A stretch of 64,000 nt of DNA from contig OY101115.1 in the NCBI GenBank assembly GCA_956465555.1, forward strand, positions 3,286,001 to 3,350,000. The letters are read 5' to 3'. Position 1 is the stretch's first letter. Every line of letters begins with the position of its first letter. Both the position numbers and the translations under genes were made by a program. This DNA is from Nitzschia sp. pyKryTriq1 (lineage: Eukaryota; Bacillariophyta; Bacillariophyceae; Bacillariales; Bacillariaceae). Below the pieces are notes generated by a model that worked only from the letters and a program-made list of their open reading frames with translations, made no database searches and had not been told where the DNA came from. Below are positions 19,800 to 29,748 of the stretch, in pieces.

Positions 19800-21743
19800 C
19801 TAATCTTCTGAAGGGTTGTTTTGGATTAATCGTTTCAGCGACCCCCCTGCTCGTTTCACCCGGCTACCGGCACCCTTTATCTTGTTTCCAGTTACTTTCA
19901 TTGAAAGTCGGGCAACCGCACGGAAACTCGTCTCGTACTTCTCTAATTGTTTTTCTTGTTCTGCGATCACAACCTTTTTCTCGTCGATAACCTTCTGCAA
20001 TCCAGACATATCCAGCAGCGACACTTTGTATTTAGCTTCAAGCGCTTCCGAATCAGCGATCAGCGATTTCTGTTTTGCCTCCGCCTGGGCCAAAAGGAGA
20101 CCGAGTTCCTTGCTCGATTCCTTTGATTCGATCAGATCAGAATCCAACCGAGAGACTTCCTTTTGCACATCTGCGATCTTTTTCTCGTATTTTTTCATCA
20201 GTCGAGCTTGCTCCTTACGAGCGTCGCGTTTCGTCCCTTCCCAGAGTGCAGTCATCTCCCTCCGAATTTCGGTGTATCGCTCGTTCATTTGTCGCTTCTT
20301 GAGCTTATTCACTCGGATTTCTTCAGACAATTTATATTCCAGTTGCTCCTTCATCTTCGAGTAGTTGTCGCGCTCTTTGGCTAGCTCCTGTTCCACCAAC
20401 GATAAACGCTCTGACTCTTCCCTGATACGCTCTTCGAGATTGGCTCGGTCATTGTCGAATCTGGTCTGCTCTCTGACCATCTCTTCTTGCAATCGTCTAA
20501 CCGTACTTCGTTCCTGAGCAATGGCAGATTCTAGCTCTTTCTTGGATTTTTCAAATGTATCTTGTTCTTGCTTGAGCTCCTCGCGCACATTTTTTACTGT
20601 GATCTGCTCCATTTTAATCTGTTTCTTGAGCTCTTCTCGTTCCCCATCAAATAGTCTCTTTTGAGAATCTAGTTCTCGTTTGCTCTCCTTCAGGGAATCT
20701 TCTTTTTCCTTGAGTGTATCTTGTAGCTTTTGTTGTGCTGTCTGGAGCGCTTCTTTTGTCTTTTCCCACGCCCCTTCCGTGGTCATCAACTTTTCTTGTT
20801 CCGATTGAAGCTTTTTCATGAGATCTTCGCGAACTTTATCAAAAGACGCTTGCGCTTCTAGAAGCTTACTTTCAAGAGCTTTGATGTTCTTCCTTTCGCC
20901 TTCGATTGTATTCTGAAGCGAATCCTTTTCCTTCTGAAATGCCATTTGCTCAAACTCCAAAGCATCATTTGCTTCCTCGAATCTTTTCTTGAGTTCTTTA
21001 GTAGTATTCACTTCATTTTCGTACGCAGCAGTCTTGGCTCCCAGTTGTGCGATGAGCGACTTGACTTCCTGTCGTAATTCTTCTTCTTTCGCTTTGGCGT
21101 CGGCACTCGCTTCTTCCGATTTGGCAGCAAGTTCTTCATCGCGCTGCGCCAAAATAGAAGTAAACTCGACAATCTTATCCATCAAGGATGCTTTCTCCCC
21201 GCGAAAAGTGTTTTGTTCTTCTTGCAACTGTTCACTCTTGAGTACCAACTGTTCTCGCATCATCTCAATCTCCATTTCATATAATTGCACGCGACGTTCG
21301 GCTTCGAGCAAATCATTCTCCAACTGTTCATCCACCATCGGAGGAATGGATGGCGGTTTGGGTTCCAAACGAGCTCCCTCGTCTACAATTTCCACATATT
21401 CTTCTTCTTCTTCTTCGTCCATGACCCCAGTGTCGTCACTGTCCATTCCACCCGCCATATAAAGGGGTTTCCAAGCCGATAAATAAGGCGAGGAGGGGGG
21501 CAAAATAACACCATATGGACGAGCACTGATGGCAGCACTACTAGAAGTAGATCTACTGGCGGCGCTGTTGACGAAAGCAGCCCCAGAGTGCAGGGTCGAC
21601 CGTGAAGGTGCTGTCGTCCATGAAAAGGCTAGGCCTTGTTGGACGCCAACACCGACGGTTGCGGCGAGGCGGATCAGATTGGCGGTTCGGCGCGACCGAG
21701 GGGAGTTATTTTTACCCACGGATATTTGACGACTCGACGACAT
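19800..21743 (-). CDS. long coiled-coil protein, probably plastid-targeted
   Basis: Product is 647 aa. No enzymatic domain. The N-terminus SRRTANLIRLAATVGVGVQQ then GLAFSWTTAP has a basic-hydrophobic signal ending in A/F, the cleavage context of diatom plastid preproteins; the following 40 residues are S/T/R-rich like a transit peptide. Residues 105-120 are acidic (DEEEEEEYVEIVDEG). From about residue 130 to 610 it is near-continuous heptad coiled coil, rich in E/K/Q/L, resembling generic SMC or myosin rods. The C-terminus is basic and glycine-rich (KVTGNKIKGAGSRVKRAGG), which may touch membrane or nucleic acid. The gene converges with the GER-repeat gene (148 bp between stops) and diverges from CCT4. 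Function unknown; plastid location is inferred. Confidence 0.8.
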   Translation of the reverse strand: MSSSRQISVGKNNSPRSRRTANLIRLAATVGVGVQQGLAFSWTTAPSRSTLHSGAAFVNSAASRSTSSSAAISARPYGVILPPSSPYLSAWKPLYMAGGMDSDDTGVMDEEEEEEYVEIVDEGARLEPKPPSIPPMVDEQLENDLLEAERRVQLYEMEIEMMREQLVLKSEQLQEEQNTFRGEKASLMDKIVEFTSILAQRDEELAAKSEEASADAKAKEEELRQEVKSLIAQLGAKTAAYENEVNTTKELKKRFEEANDALEFEQMAFQKEKDSLQNTIEGERKNIKALESKLLEAQASFDKVREDLMKKLQSEQEKLMTTEGAWEKTKEALQTAQQKLQDTLKEKEDSLKESKRELDSQKRLFDGEREELKKQIKMEQITVKNVREELKQEQDTFEKSKKELESAIAQERSTVRRLQEEMVREQTRFDNDRANLEERIREESERLSLVEQELAKERDNYSKMKEQLEYKLSEEIRVNKLKKRQMNERYTEIRREMTALWEGTKRDARKEQARLMKKYEKKIADVQKEVSRLDSDLIESKESSKELGLLLAQAEAKQKSLIADSEALEAKYKVSLLDMSGLQKVIDEKKVVIAEQEKQLEKYETSFRAVARLSMKVTGNKIKGAGSRVKRAGGSLKRLIQNNPSED

Positions 21744-22445
21744 TGTAATGGATGACGCGACGCGAGAGGATACTTGTAATGTCTTGCTTCCAATGTATGT
21801 TCAGACTCTATCAGAGGATCGATCGAATATTGGTACATAGACACAATATGAAGATCAGAACCTCATCTCACAACTGACTACAGTAGGCCTATGCATGCAT
21901 GTCAGCGCCCCTCTCCGTCTCGAAACATCATCATCTCGATCCTACTGTATCGGCCTCGGTCGGGCAAAAAATTCAAGCAAAGAAGATCGCGCTCTCGCTC
22001 TCCCCCTACCGTTACGTACCGGTGCACGTACAGTACCGGTACGAGTACCAACCAGGCTGCCGTTGCGCCAACTGCGCTATCCAAAAATAAGCGATTTTTG
22101 CTTTCGTCCTCCCGCCGCCGCGAGCGAGCGAGAGGAGTTCGCGAATGACGTCACAACGAAAAGGCGCGCCGCCACGAGAGGCAGTTTTTTCGAGCGCTTC
22201 CGAGCGCGGTGGAAGGTCGGTGATGCGACGGACAGACAATGCATTGCTTGCCGAGCCGAGCAATAAATTTGGAGCTCGCGACCATGACATGCATGGCGAC
22301 GACCAGCCACGAAAAATGAGAATTGAGCTTGGAGCTTTGAGATTATTTGACGAATGTGTACCATAAGTAGCAACAACAACACAGCAACAAGTTGGACACA
22401 TAGCAAAGTACCACACCTCAAGAATAGTCAAAGTATTGATTCGAA
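21744..22445. other. divergent promoter region between coiled-coil gene and CCT4
   Basis: Contains TACCGGTGCACGTACAGTACC-like GTAC-rich sequence near 22015-22050 and a GC-rich block at 22100-22210. Several overlapping frames (for example 22012-22563 minus) are open but lack domains and disagree with the CCT4 first exon. No separate gene is called. Confidence 0.55.
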
Positions 22446-24182
22446 ATGGCAGGTGCATCAACAGGAGAGACCTACCAAGAGCGGTCAAAGGGAAAGGATG
22501 TTCGCACGTCCAACATTGTGGCAGCAAAGGTGAGTCGTCCTCGTTCCTCGTCCTCTTCAACAATGCGGCGGCAATGCTGCTACAAAAGATACGATTGAAT
22601 CACATCCGTTTCTCACCGACCCAATCCTTCCTTTGCTTTGCCTCGACTTGGTGTCATCTTCCTCCTTTCCTATCAGGCTATTGCGAATGCTGTCCGAACG
22701 TCATTGGGCCCCCGCGGTATGGACAAACTCCTTCAACTAGAAAACGGGGAGATTTTGATTTCCAACGATGGTGCCACCATTTTGAGCAAAATGAAGGTGC
22801 TGCACCCGGCAGCCAAAATGCTGGTGGACTTGTCGCAATCTCAAGACATTGAAGCTGGAGATGGAACAACAACTGTTGTAGTTTTGGCGGGAGCCTTGCT
22901 GAATTCTTGCTCTGCGCTCTTGGCCAAAGGAATTCATCCTACCGCCATTGCGACTAGTTTCCTTATGGCGGCGGACAAGGCCTGTGAGTTTTTGGAAAAC
23001 ATGTCCAGGCCAGTGGAGCTGGGAGATCGAAATGCTCTTTTGAACGCAGTAGAAACGTGTCTCAGTAGTAAGGTGGTCGCTCAGAATTCAGAACTGCTAG
23101 CACCCATTGCGGTCGACTCGGTTTTGGGTGTGCTAGAGGACATCAATACCTCCACAACCGTGGATTTGAGAGACATTCGTTTGGTCACCCAAGTCGGTGG
23201 CACTGTCGACGATACAGAGCTAGTTAAAGGACTTGTGTTGACCAAGGGTTCCACCAAGACTGCCGGTGGTCCCAGCAACATGAGCGACGCCAAGATTGCT
23301 CTCATTCAGTACTGTCTGTCCGCCCCCAAGACAGACATGGACAACAATGTTGTCGTCAGCGACTACGCAGCCATGGATCGTATTCTTCGAGAAGAGCGCA
23401 AATACATTCTGGGACAGTGCAAGGCTATTAAAAAGTCTGGCGCCAATGTCTTGTTGATTCAAAAATCCATTCTTCGTGATGCCTACAATGAATTATCTCT
23501 GCATTTCCTTGCCAAGATGGGCATCTTGGTCGTCACTGACATTGAAAGAACAGACATTGAGTTCATCTGCCGAACTCTGGGATGCCAACCAGTTGCTCAC
23601 CCCGATCAAATGACGGCCGATAAACTTGGTTCGGCCGAACGAGTCGCTGATGTCCTCATGGAAGGAGGGTCGACCAAGGTGGTAAAGTTTACTGGGGTCC
23701 CCAACCTGGGTAAAACCATGACTGTCTTGTTGCGTGGTTCCAATCAGTTTGTGCTCGGCGAAGCCGAACGAAGTTTGCACGATGCCCAATGTGTCGTCCG
23801 ATCGTTGGTCAAAAAGCGGGCCTTGATTGCCGGAGGCGGTGCTCCTGAGACAGAAGCCTGCCTCAAACTACAGGAATACGCACAGCAATTGACAGGAATG
23901 GACGCATATTGCTTCCAAGCATTTGCGGATGCCTTGGAGGTAATCCCATATACACTTGCAGAGAACGCGGGTATGAAGCCAATTCAAGTTGTGACAGAAC
24001 TCCGCAAGAAACACAATGACGGTATTCATGGGGCTGGAATCAATGTCAAGAAGGGAATCGTGTCTGACATGTATGATCTCAACGTTGTGCAGCCTCTTCT
24101 GGTTTCAACTTCTGCCATCCAACTAGCGACAGAGACAGTTACAATGATGATGAAGATTGACGATCTTGTTGTAGTACAATAA
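22446..24182 (+). CDS. CCT4: T-complex protein 1 subunit delta (CCT4 chaperonin)
   Basis: Subunit of the cytosolic CCT/TRiC ring that folds actin, tubulin and other clients with ATP. Exon 1 is 22446-22529 ([18 protein letters not shown], ending IVAAK); the intron is 22530-22676 (147 bp, GTGAGT...CAG); exon 2 is 22677-24182. Product is 529 aa, the usual length. Nucleotide motifs: [30 protein letters not shown], and the C-terminal GGGAPE. The delta identity rests on [26 protein letters not shown]-like text and [17 protein letters not shown] small first exon holding only the apical N-terminal strand is typical of intron position drift, not a defect. It ends DDLVVVQ, shortly before an AT-rich 3' region. 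Confidence 0.95.
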
Positions 24183-24243
24183 ATAAATAAAAATAATAAT
24201 GAGCAGTTCAACACTTGCTTTGCAGACGTTACTACTTGTATTT

Positions 24244-24459
24244 TTATTGCGATTCTGCCTCGTCAATGATATTGCAAGTCAAGATGTAGTCCATCAGCGG
24301 CCATTCTTTCTGAACGTGTTCCGGATTCCCCTCTTTTCGTAACAGACCCTGCCCAGATCCTTTTTCACCGTAACCGTTGTAAAGATGCGGGAGGATAGCA
24401 AAAGATTCCTTCCCCACAAATTCTCCCAGCGGTACCTCCCAGGGGGATCCTCCACCCAT
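24244..24459 (-). CDS. possible small protein, 71 aa, unrecognised
   Basis: From ATG at 24459: MGGGSPWEVPLGEFVGKESF and on to a C-terminal MDYILTCNIIDEAESQ. Composition looks coding (balanced, with G/E/L and aromatic residues) and the stop lies only 61 bp from the CCT4 stop, as for a convergent gene. The frame stays open upstream (FVITLKPNPFM) to an acceptor-like CAATCAG at about 24492, so a 5' exon may be missing; I could not find a convincing one before the histidine-kinase stop at 24710. No homologue recognised. Confidence 0.4.
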   Translation of the reverse strand: MGGGSPWEVPLGEFVGKESFAILPHLYNGYGEKGSGQGLLRKEGNPEHVQKEWPLMDYILTCNIIDEAESQ

Positions 24460-24709
24460 GAACGGGTTCGGCTTCAATGTTATTACAAACTGATTGGATC
24501 TGGTATTCGGTCCTACACCCGCATGCTAAATACCAGGTACATTCGCGAGCTATATACAAGCTACAGCACAGTAGCAGTAGAAAGTCCAAAATGCAGGCTA
24601 TTGCTCTGAAATGATAGATAGCACCAGCAATTGTGTTTAGAAGCTATTGTCGTCCCAAGTTGTAACGCCATGAAGTGAAAAAAGTGAGTTTGCTCCTCTT
24701 CTCGCTGCT

Positions 24710-27505
24710 CTAGCGGGTTACGATCTCCCAACTGGTTCTCGCTTCATTGAAAAAGGATTCAAGTGACTTGAGTTCAAGCGGTTTCGCGAGCGCTCCGTTG
24801 AAACCTGTTGGGACTTGGAAGGACGTGCCGGCATCAGCAGGGGATACATAGTTTGCACTGAGCAGTACAACATTCCGCTGTCGGTTGACTCTATGCGTCT
24901 TTTCCCATTCGCGAAAGATTGAAATGCACCGACTACAGCCAAGATCATCATCCACAAGGACGGCGTCCCAATTTCTCATTTTCAAGAGACGAAGAGCGCT
25001 GTCAGAGTCCGGGACCGATACAATCTTCCAATCGATTGCTTTCGGCGCAATCTCGGCAAGCTTTGAAACAGCGGTAGAAGCCTCAATGACTAGACAAACT
25101 TTCTGGTTCGGATTGGCTGCGATCTTCTTCTCGGACTCAGGTTGAGTCTTTTGCTGCTTGAGAAATTCGATTTCATGTCCAAGCTTGTCCAGCTGCACTC
25201 TGACCTTGCTGAATTCATCGGCTTTCTTCAATTCTTCGATATCCTTGAATGTCAAGGGCTTGGAACGGAACCCATTCATCCCAATCTTAAAACCCTGGTT
25301 CATATCTTTGTCATTCGCATGGGCAGAGATGCCAATAATATACTGCTTGAAGAATGAGCGGTTGACTGCTTCCCATTGCCTGTATTGCTGGATACAATCC
25401 AAACCATCCATTACTGGCATCAAAAAGTCGCAGAGGACTAAGTCAAATAGGGAAGCCTTCAGTTCCCTCAATCCTTCCATCCCGTTGACAGCTTGCGTTA
25501 CTTCGAAGCCCAGTTTTGTGAGCACTCGTGCAAGATTCTTTCTGACAACTATGGAATCTTCAATCACCAGAGCTTGGCTTACTCGTTTCGGACCCTCGAG
25601 AAAGCGGAATTCCGCGTTTTTCATGTCTGCAACACTTGGTGTACGCGCAAAAGCCATAAGGGCATCTTCGCTGTTTAGGAGTCGATTGAGGCTCTGATCG
25701 CTTCTAACTGTCTTGGACTTCTTGGCCTGTGGGGAGTCCATATCCAGTAAATCTGAAAGTCGCCCAGAAATTGAACGCGAAATGAACGTCGAGCTTCTTT
25801 TTCGAGTCATCGCTTGGGGATGAATGCGTTTAGGATCGCTCTCCTCTTCAGATAAACCCTGAGACGATTCTTCAACATCGCTCGGTGGGACAAGTGGGAT
25901 GGAAAACCAAAAGATTGAGCCAGTTTCTTTCGGGTCAGCAGACGGCTCCAAACCCTGAGAGTAACCTCGAGGGCGAAAGCCGTACTTGCCGCCCAGCGAT
26001 TCTATTTGCGTGGCAACAGAGTACAACCCCAACCCAGAGCTTTGGACACTTTCACCTAAGCAAACTGAGCCCTCTTCATTATAATGGTAGACTGGTTTGA
26101 AAAGAAAAGCGTATTGCGCCTCGTCGACACAAGGACCCGTGTCCTCGCACTCGAATACCAGCTCATCTTCGTTGTTCTCAGAGTTGGTTCTCTTTTGTAT
26201 TCGAAGGCGAATGGAACCGGATTGTGTCTTTGCACATGCATTCGTTAAGAAGTTGGAGGCCGAGCGAAATATCTTCATATCATCGCCGACAAACTCTTGA
26301 GGGACCTCAGAGTCCACTGTGATGATGACTGGGACATGCTTGGGAAAAGGTTCAATAACCATGTTCAGATTCTTCACCAGATCAGAAGTCTTCACAGTAG
26401 AAGGACCAGCCTTTCTGTTGGTGGACCTATTTTGCTGCTGTGACGTTGATGAGAATCCTGTATCGGATTGTCTCTCTTGTTCCCTGAAAACGTTCATGGT
26501 CTTGTGACAGATGCTGTTCATAACTGTTGAGCAGTTCGCAGCTGTTTCTATCATGTCTCGCTGTTGATGTGTAAGCTTTCCTTGCAAGCTTTCGTCTTCT
26601 CGGAGAAGTGATAGACTGAGAGCAATTCCTGTTAATGGTGTCAGCAAATCGTGCGCCGTACACGCAATCTGCTGTGACGGATCTCTTAGAGCGAACTCCT
26701 TCTTCGTCCTTAGTTCCACAAGATTGTCCATCGCCATGGCTGCAAGTTCCATGAGACTTTGTTTTTCGTCTAGGGTTACTGGATTCGTTCGGCGCGTTGA
26801 GTCCATTACACAGAGTGTCCCCAATCGGTAACCTTCTGGGCATATCAGTGGAGCCCCAGCATAGAATCGGACCTTGGGATATCCTGTTACATGAGGGTCT
26901 CCGGAGAAGCGGGTGTCCTTCGTAGCATCATTTACCACCATCAAATCACACTCTTCCGACACAGCCTGCGAACAAAAGGGCGATTTCATGGCCAGTGCTG
27001 AGTCCAAGCCTCGACTTGATACACAGTATTGCTTGTTAAGGTCTGCTATCGTCACCATTGCCATGGGAGTGCGGAAAATTCGGCATGCTAGGGCCGTTAA
27101 TCTCTCGAACTTGTTCCCATGGTCTGCGTCTAGTACACCGAGGTAGCTCTTAAGGACGCGCAGCCGACGCACTTCCCTGTCCAAGCAGGAGGTTTCGCAA
27201 GATTCATGGCTGTCCGGAGTGCCGATCGGGGCATCATCGTCCACTCCTACTTGTAATGGAGCGTCTGGCACAGCTCTTGCGTTGAATCCATCTACCGGAA
27301 CTGTTTCAGTTGCGGCACTCTCTCCCTTTGAGCTCGCCACCTGCCGAGCGATACCCGCAGCTGTTTGTATTGATTGCACACATTTTGTCAAGCTCAAGTC
27401 CACGAATTCAGCATTGCGCTGGCTGGAGATAACCCGGGAGGGATAAGGAGACATCCCTCCGCGGAGCCTGGGGATGTCTTCATTTGACGACATTACTCTG
27501 TTCAT
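24710..27505 (-). CDS. GAF-domain hybrid histidine kinase with two receiver domains
   Basis: Product is 931 aa. Domain order: a GAF domain at about residues 125-265 (FERLTALACRIFRTPMAMVT; FYAGAPLICPEGYRLGTLCV); HisKA with the phosphoacceptor box CTAHDLLTPLTG (about 283); an HATPase with N box (NFLTNACA), G1 (ECEDTGP), F-like (FLFKPVYHY) and G2 (GLGLYSVATQIESLGG); receiver 1 with phosphoacceptor Asp in LVLCDFLMPVMDG (about 692) and the Lys loop FRSKPL; receiver 2 at about 810-925 with VLVDDDLG and LAKPLELK. Known: this layout relays phosphate from His to Asp. Odd points are the divergent G1 box (DTGPCV, not DTGxG) and the charged 90-residue linker between HATPase and receiver 1. No membrane span, so a soluble sensor; ligand unknown. 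One exon; a Met at residue 5 is an alternative start. Confidence 0.9.
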   Translation of the reverse strand: MNRVMSSNEDIPRLRGGMSPYPSRVISSQRNAEFVDLSLTKCVQSIQTAAGIARQVASSKGESAATETVPVDGFNARAVPDAPLQVGVDDDAPIGTPDSHESCETSCLDREVRRLRVLKSYLGVLDADHGNKFERLTALACRIFRTPMAMVTIADLNKQYCVSSRGLDSALAMKSPFCSQAVSEECDLMVVNDATKDTRFSGDPHVTGYPKVRFYAGAPLICPEGYRLGTLCVMDSTRRTNPVTLDEKQSLMELAAMAMDNLVELRTKKEFALRDPSQQIACTAHDLLTPLTGIALSLSLLREDESLQGKLTHQQRDMIETAANCSTVMNSICHKTMNVFREQERQSDTGFSSTSQQQNRSTNRKAGPSTVKTSDLVKNLNMVIEPFPKHVPVIITVDSEVPQEFVGDDMKIFRSASNFLTNACAKTQSGSIRLRIQKRTNSENNEDELVFECEDTGPCVDEAQYAFLFKPVYHYNEEGSVCLGESVQSSGLGLYSVATQIESLGGKYGFRPRGYSQGLEPSADPKETGSIFWFSIPLVPPSDVEESSQGLSEEESDPKRIHPQAMTRKRSSTFISRSISGRLSDLLDMDSPQAKKSKTVRSDQSLNRLLNSEDALMAFARTPSVADMKNAEFRFLEGPKRVSQALVIEDSIVVRKNLARVLTKLGFEVTQAVNGMEGLRELKASLFDLVLCDFLMPVMDGLDCIQQYRQWEAVNRSFFKQYIIGISAHANDKDMNQGFKIGMNGFRSKPLTFKDIEELKKADEFSKVRVQLDKLGHEIEFLKQQKTQPESEKKIAANPNQKVCLVIEASTAVSKLAEIAPKAIDWKIVSVPDSDSALRLLKMRNWDAVLVDDDLGCSRCISIFREWEKTHRVNRQRNVVLLSANYVSPADAGTSFQVPTGFNGALAKPLELKSLESFFNEARTSWEIVTR

Positions 27506-28855
27506 ATCTGTTGTCTGTTGTACGAGTAGTTCCTAAGCGTTTATTAAAAATATCCTTTGGTTTCTATTGCTTCGCAGTTTCATCACTTTTACCCTCAGGA
27601 GGATTATCTGGGTCTCGCGTTGTTGTTTTATTGATTGTACCTGTATGGATTGTAAAACAACAACAACAGCTACAGTATCATGCGTGCAGTGAAGAATGAA
27701 TCATCATCAAGGCAACAGGCAACCCGCCACCCTCCACCCGCAACCACTCCCTCTGGAGCGAGATCCACGCTATGCGTGTGCAGTACCGGTACGGGAGACT
27801 ACAACCTGTACATAGGTATCGTACTTGAATTAGCGTGCGCTTCGCTTTTGCAGCGTCGTCCACAACCAAATCCCGGAGAAATACAGTACGTACGAGTAGT
27901 ACTGGTACTGTGCGTAGGAACGACGATCTAGCGATCTGAATAAAGTTTCTACGTTTGTTCCTTCAACTTACTGAATAAGCCCATTCACAAAAGCCTCAAC
28001 TCAAAGGCCCAATCACAAAAGAGGTTCAAGATGGATTCATGGATGGGAGAATATTCAAGGTGACCGAAAATTATTGCCCTTCAATGTAAGACACCGCTGT
28101 TATTTCGGAGTAGAAAATATTTGGATAAATATGATTCTGTGAAACTTCAACATGGAATCGAACCTCCCCTATCTCTGCATGAATGCTCGCATGATCATGC
28201 ATGCTTTTAGCATGCCCGATGCGGCTTTTTCTATGTACCAGTCGTACGGTATGTACTGTACATGTGAGAACGACATCATCAGATGATGCGATGCATGCCA
28301 CACCTTGCTTGACCTTCAACGCCTTCCTTATTGAGTTTGTCCGCAGTTTCTGAATCCGTACCCAGAGAATAAAAGCGCCCGTGGTGGCGTATTATTGGGG
28401 GGCTTACAAAGGTGTGTTTATCGTTACGTGTTCCGGATGTGAATATTCCAGATTGTGCGCTCTATTGAGCGGCCGGGAAATCAATGTCTGCGGATTAGAA
28501 CGCAGGACAGACCACATAAGTTGTCTTGTGAGGCAAGCGCAAAACCAGTAATTCCACGATTAAAAAGTGTATCCGCGCGGTAAAGCCAATTCCTTGGTAT
28601 TGTTCGTACGATCGCCAAATGTTGCAAATTTTGCAAGATTGTTGCAAATCGCCAAATGTTGCAAAATTTGCAACAATGTTGCAAAAGCGCGACCATCAGC
28701 AATGGGAAAGGGGGAAGGCGCCGCCCCCCCCCCTTCGGTGCTTCGGTTCCAAGAAGCCATCAACATCACCACTATTTCTCTTCTTCTCATGCAACGGTAG
28801 CTGATATTCCTGTCTCCCCGGTTCTCACAACAAAAAAGAGGGCCAAGCAATAATT
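27506..28855. other. intergenic, repeat-bearing region
   Basis: Upstream of the kinase gene. Holds a TACCGGTACGG near 27784, a CATGCATG-rich patch at 28190-28300, a 37-bp direct repeat at 28612-28685 and a poly-C tract at 28725-28734. A 82-codon minus frame at 28071-28319 reads plausibly near its end (VEVSQNHIYPNIFYSE) but shows no domain. Confidence 0.5.
28612..28685. repeat. 37-bp direct repeat with internal palindromes
   Basis: Two adjacent 37-bp units, each starting TCGCCAAATGTTGCAAA. Each contains a TTGCAAATTTTGCAA or TTGCAAAATTTGCAA palindrome and ends with a third TTGCAAA. The pair differs at only a few positions. Confidence 0.85.
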
Positions 28856-29271
28856 TCAATCGGCTGCAACGTCGTTGTCTTCGATAAGATCCTTTTCATA
28901 GTCCGCAAATGAAATTTTGTCAACCACGCACATCCGCGTGTTCTTGTATGCCGTGATGTCACTATTTTTGCAAGCTCTGCCTTGAACTGTTCAGTGCAAA
29001 CTCTCGCGAAGAAGTATCACCACCAATTTCAGATGCGGCGACTCCAGTTAGTGCAGTCAATCAAATAGTTGTTGCGTCGCAAGCATGTCCAATCTTGCTT
29101 GAGAAAGCTTTGCAATACGCAATAACCGCATCCAGAAGCCTGGATTTTCCGGATCCTGCGGCGGGGCCTGCTGTCACAAACAAAACAAGTGGCCTGTCTT
29201 CCATACCTGGTGGTCTTTTGGCATTATGTGCCAAACGGATCAACGTATCCTTGTTTGATTGAAGTTTACTG
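28856..29271 (-). pseudogene. decayed Pif1/Helitron-type helicase fragment
   Basis: Reading minus from about 29271: NKDTLIRLAHNAKRPPGMED, then LVLFVTAGPAAGSGKSRLLD, a Walker A, then CDATTI. An in-frame TGA at 29063-29061 interrupts, after which the same frame continues as LTALTGVAASEIGGDT, the next conserved Pif1 motif. A frame change follows and the Walker B region appears as MCVVDKISFADYEKDL before a stop at 28856. Known: this motif series is shared by Pif1 helicases, and copies outside the cellular Pif1 gene are often from Helitrons or related elements. No Rep/HUH part or target-site ends were seen. The copy is broken by at least one stop and one frame change, and it is truncated on both sides. 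Confidence 0.8.
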
Positions 29272-29748
29272 CATGGAATGCAAAAGAATAGAGCGAAGCA
29301 TGTTGTTCGATGATGTACCGTACGAACGAGTGCGAGCACGAGTTGGGACCAGTACCAATACCTACTGTACCAGTACTGTACAGTCTACCGGCACTGCACA
29401 GTGCACTGTAACGGTACAGTGAGAGTACGCGAATGGCGGGAAGACCCCCCCCCGCTGCACACGAATTACAGGTACGTACATACATACATACTGTAATTAA
29501 AAAATTATGTGTGGTCCCCCGCGCCCCACATGATGTTTCCTCGCCCCTCCCCCATTATTGCAACGAATGTATGGAGAGGATGTGGACTACGTACCGGTAC
29601 TGTAGGTAGCCCGTAGAGAGAGAGGAGTACTCGTAAAATATGGGTAGCTCTTACTAAAGTAGAGAGTCGTCGAGAGACTACTGGGAAATGGATTTATCAA
29701 AGATGACCATTGTGCACGGCTGTATCTCCAGCAGAGTTTCGAAACTGT
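29272..29748. other. intergenic, GTAC- and C-rich
   Basis: Holds dense GTAC-type sequence at 29310-29425, a nine-C run near 29445, a short (ATAC)n near 29475, TACCGGTACTG near 29593 and CTCTAC-type motifs at 29615-29680. No gene is seen. Confidence 0.6.

Noticed and set aside
19816-20364. 182-codon plus-strand frame
   Set aside because: Antisense shadow of the coiled-coil gene; S/F-rich product with no domain.
27460-27493. RLRGG near the kinase N-terminus resembling a ubiquitin C-terminus
   Set aside because: Isolated five-residue match at the very start, with no ubiquitin fold around it.
28141-28170. GGTTCGATTCC-like tRNA B box on minus strand
   Set aside because: T-stem arms do not pair, no A box upstream, no acceptor stem.
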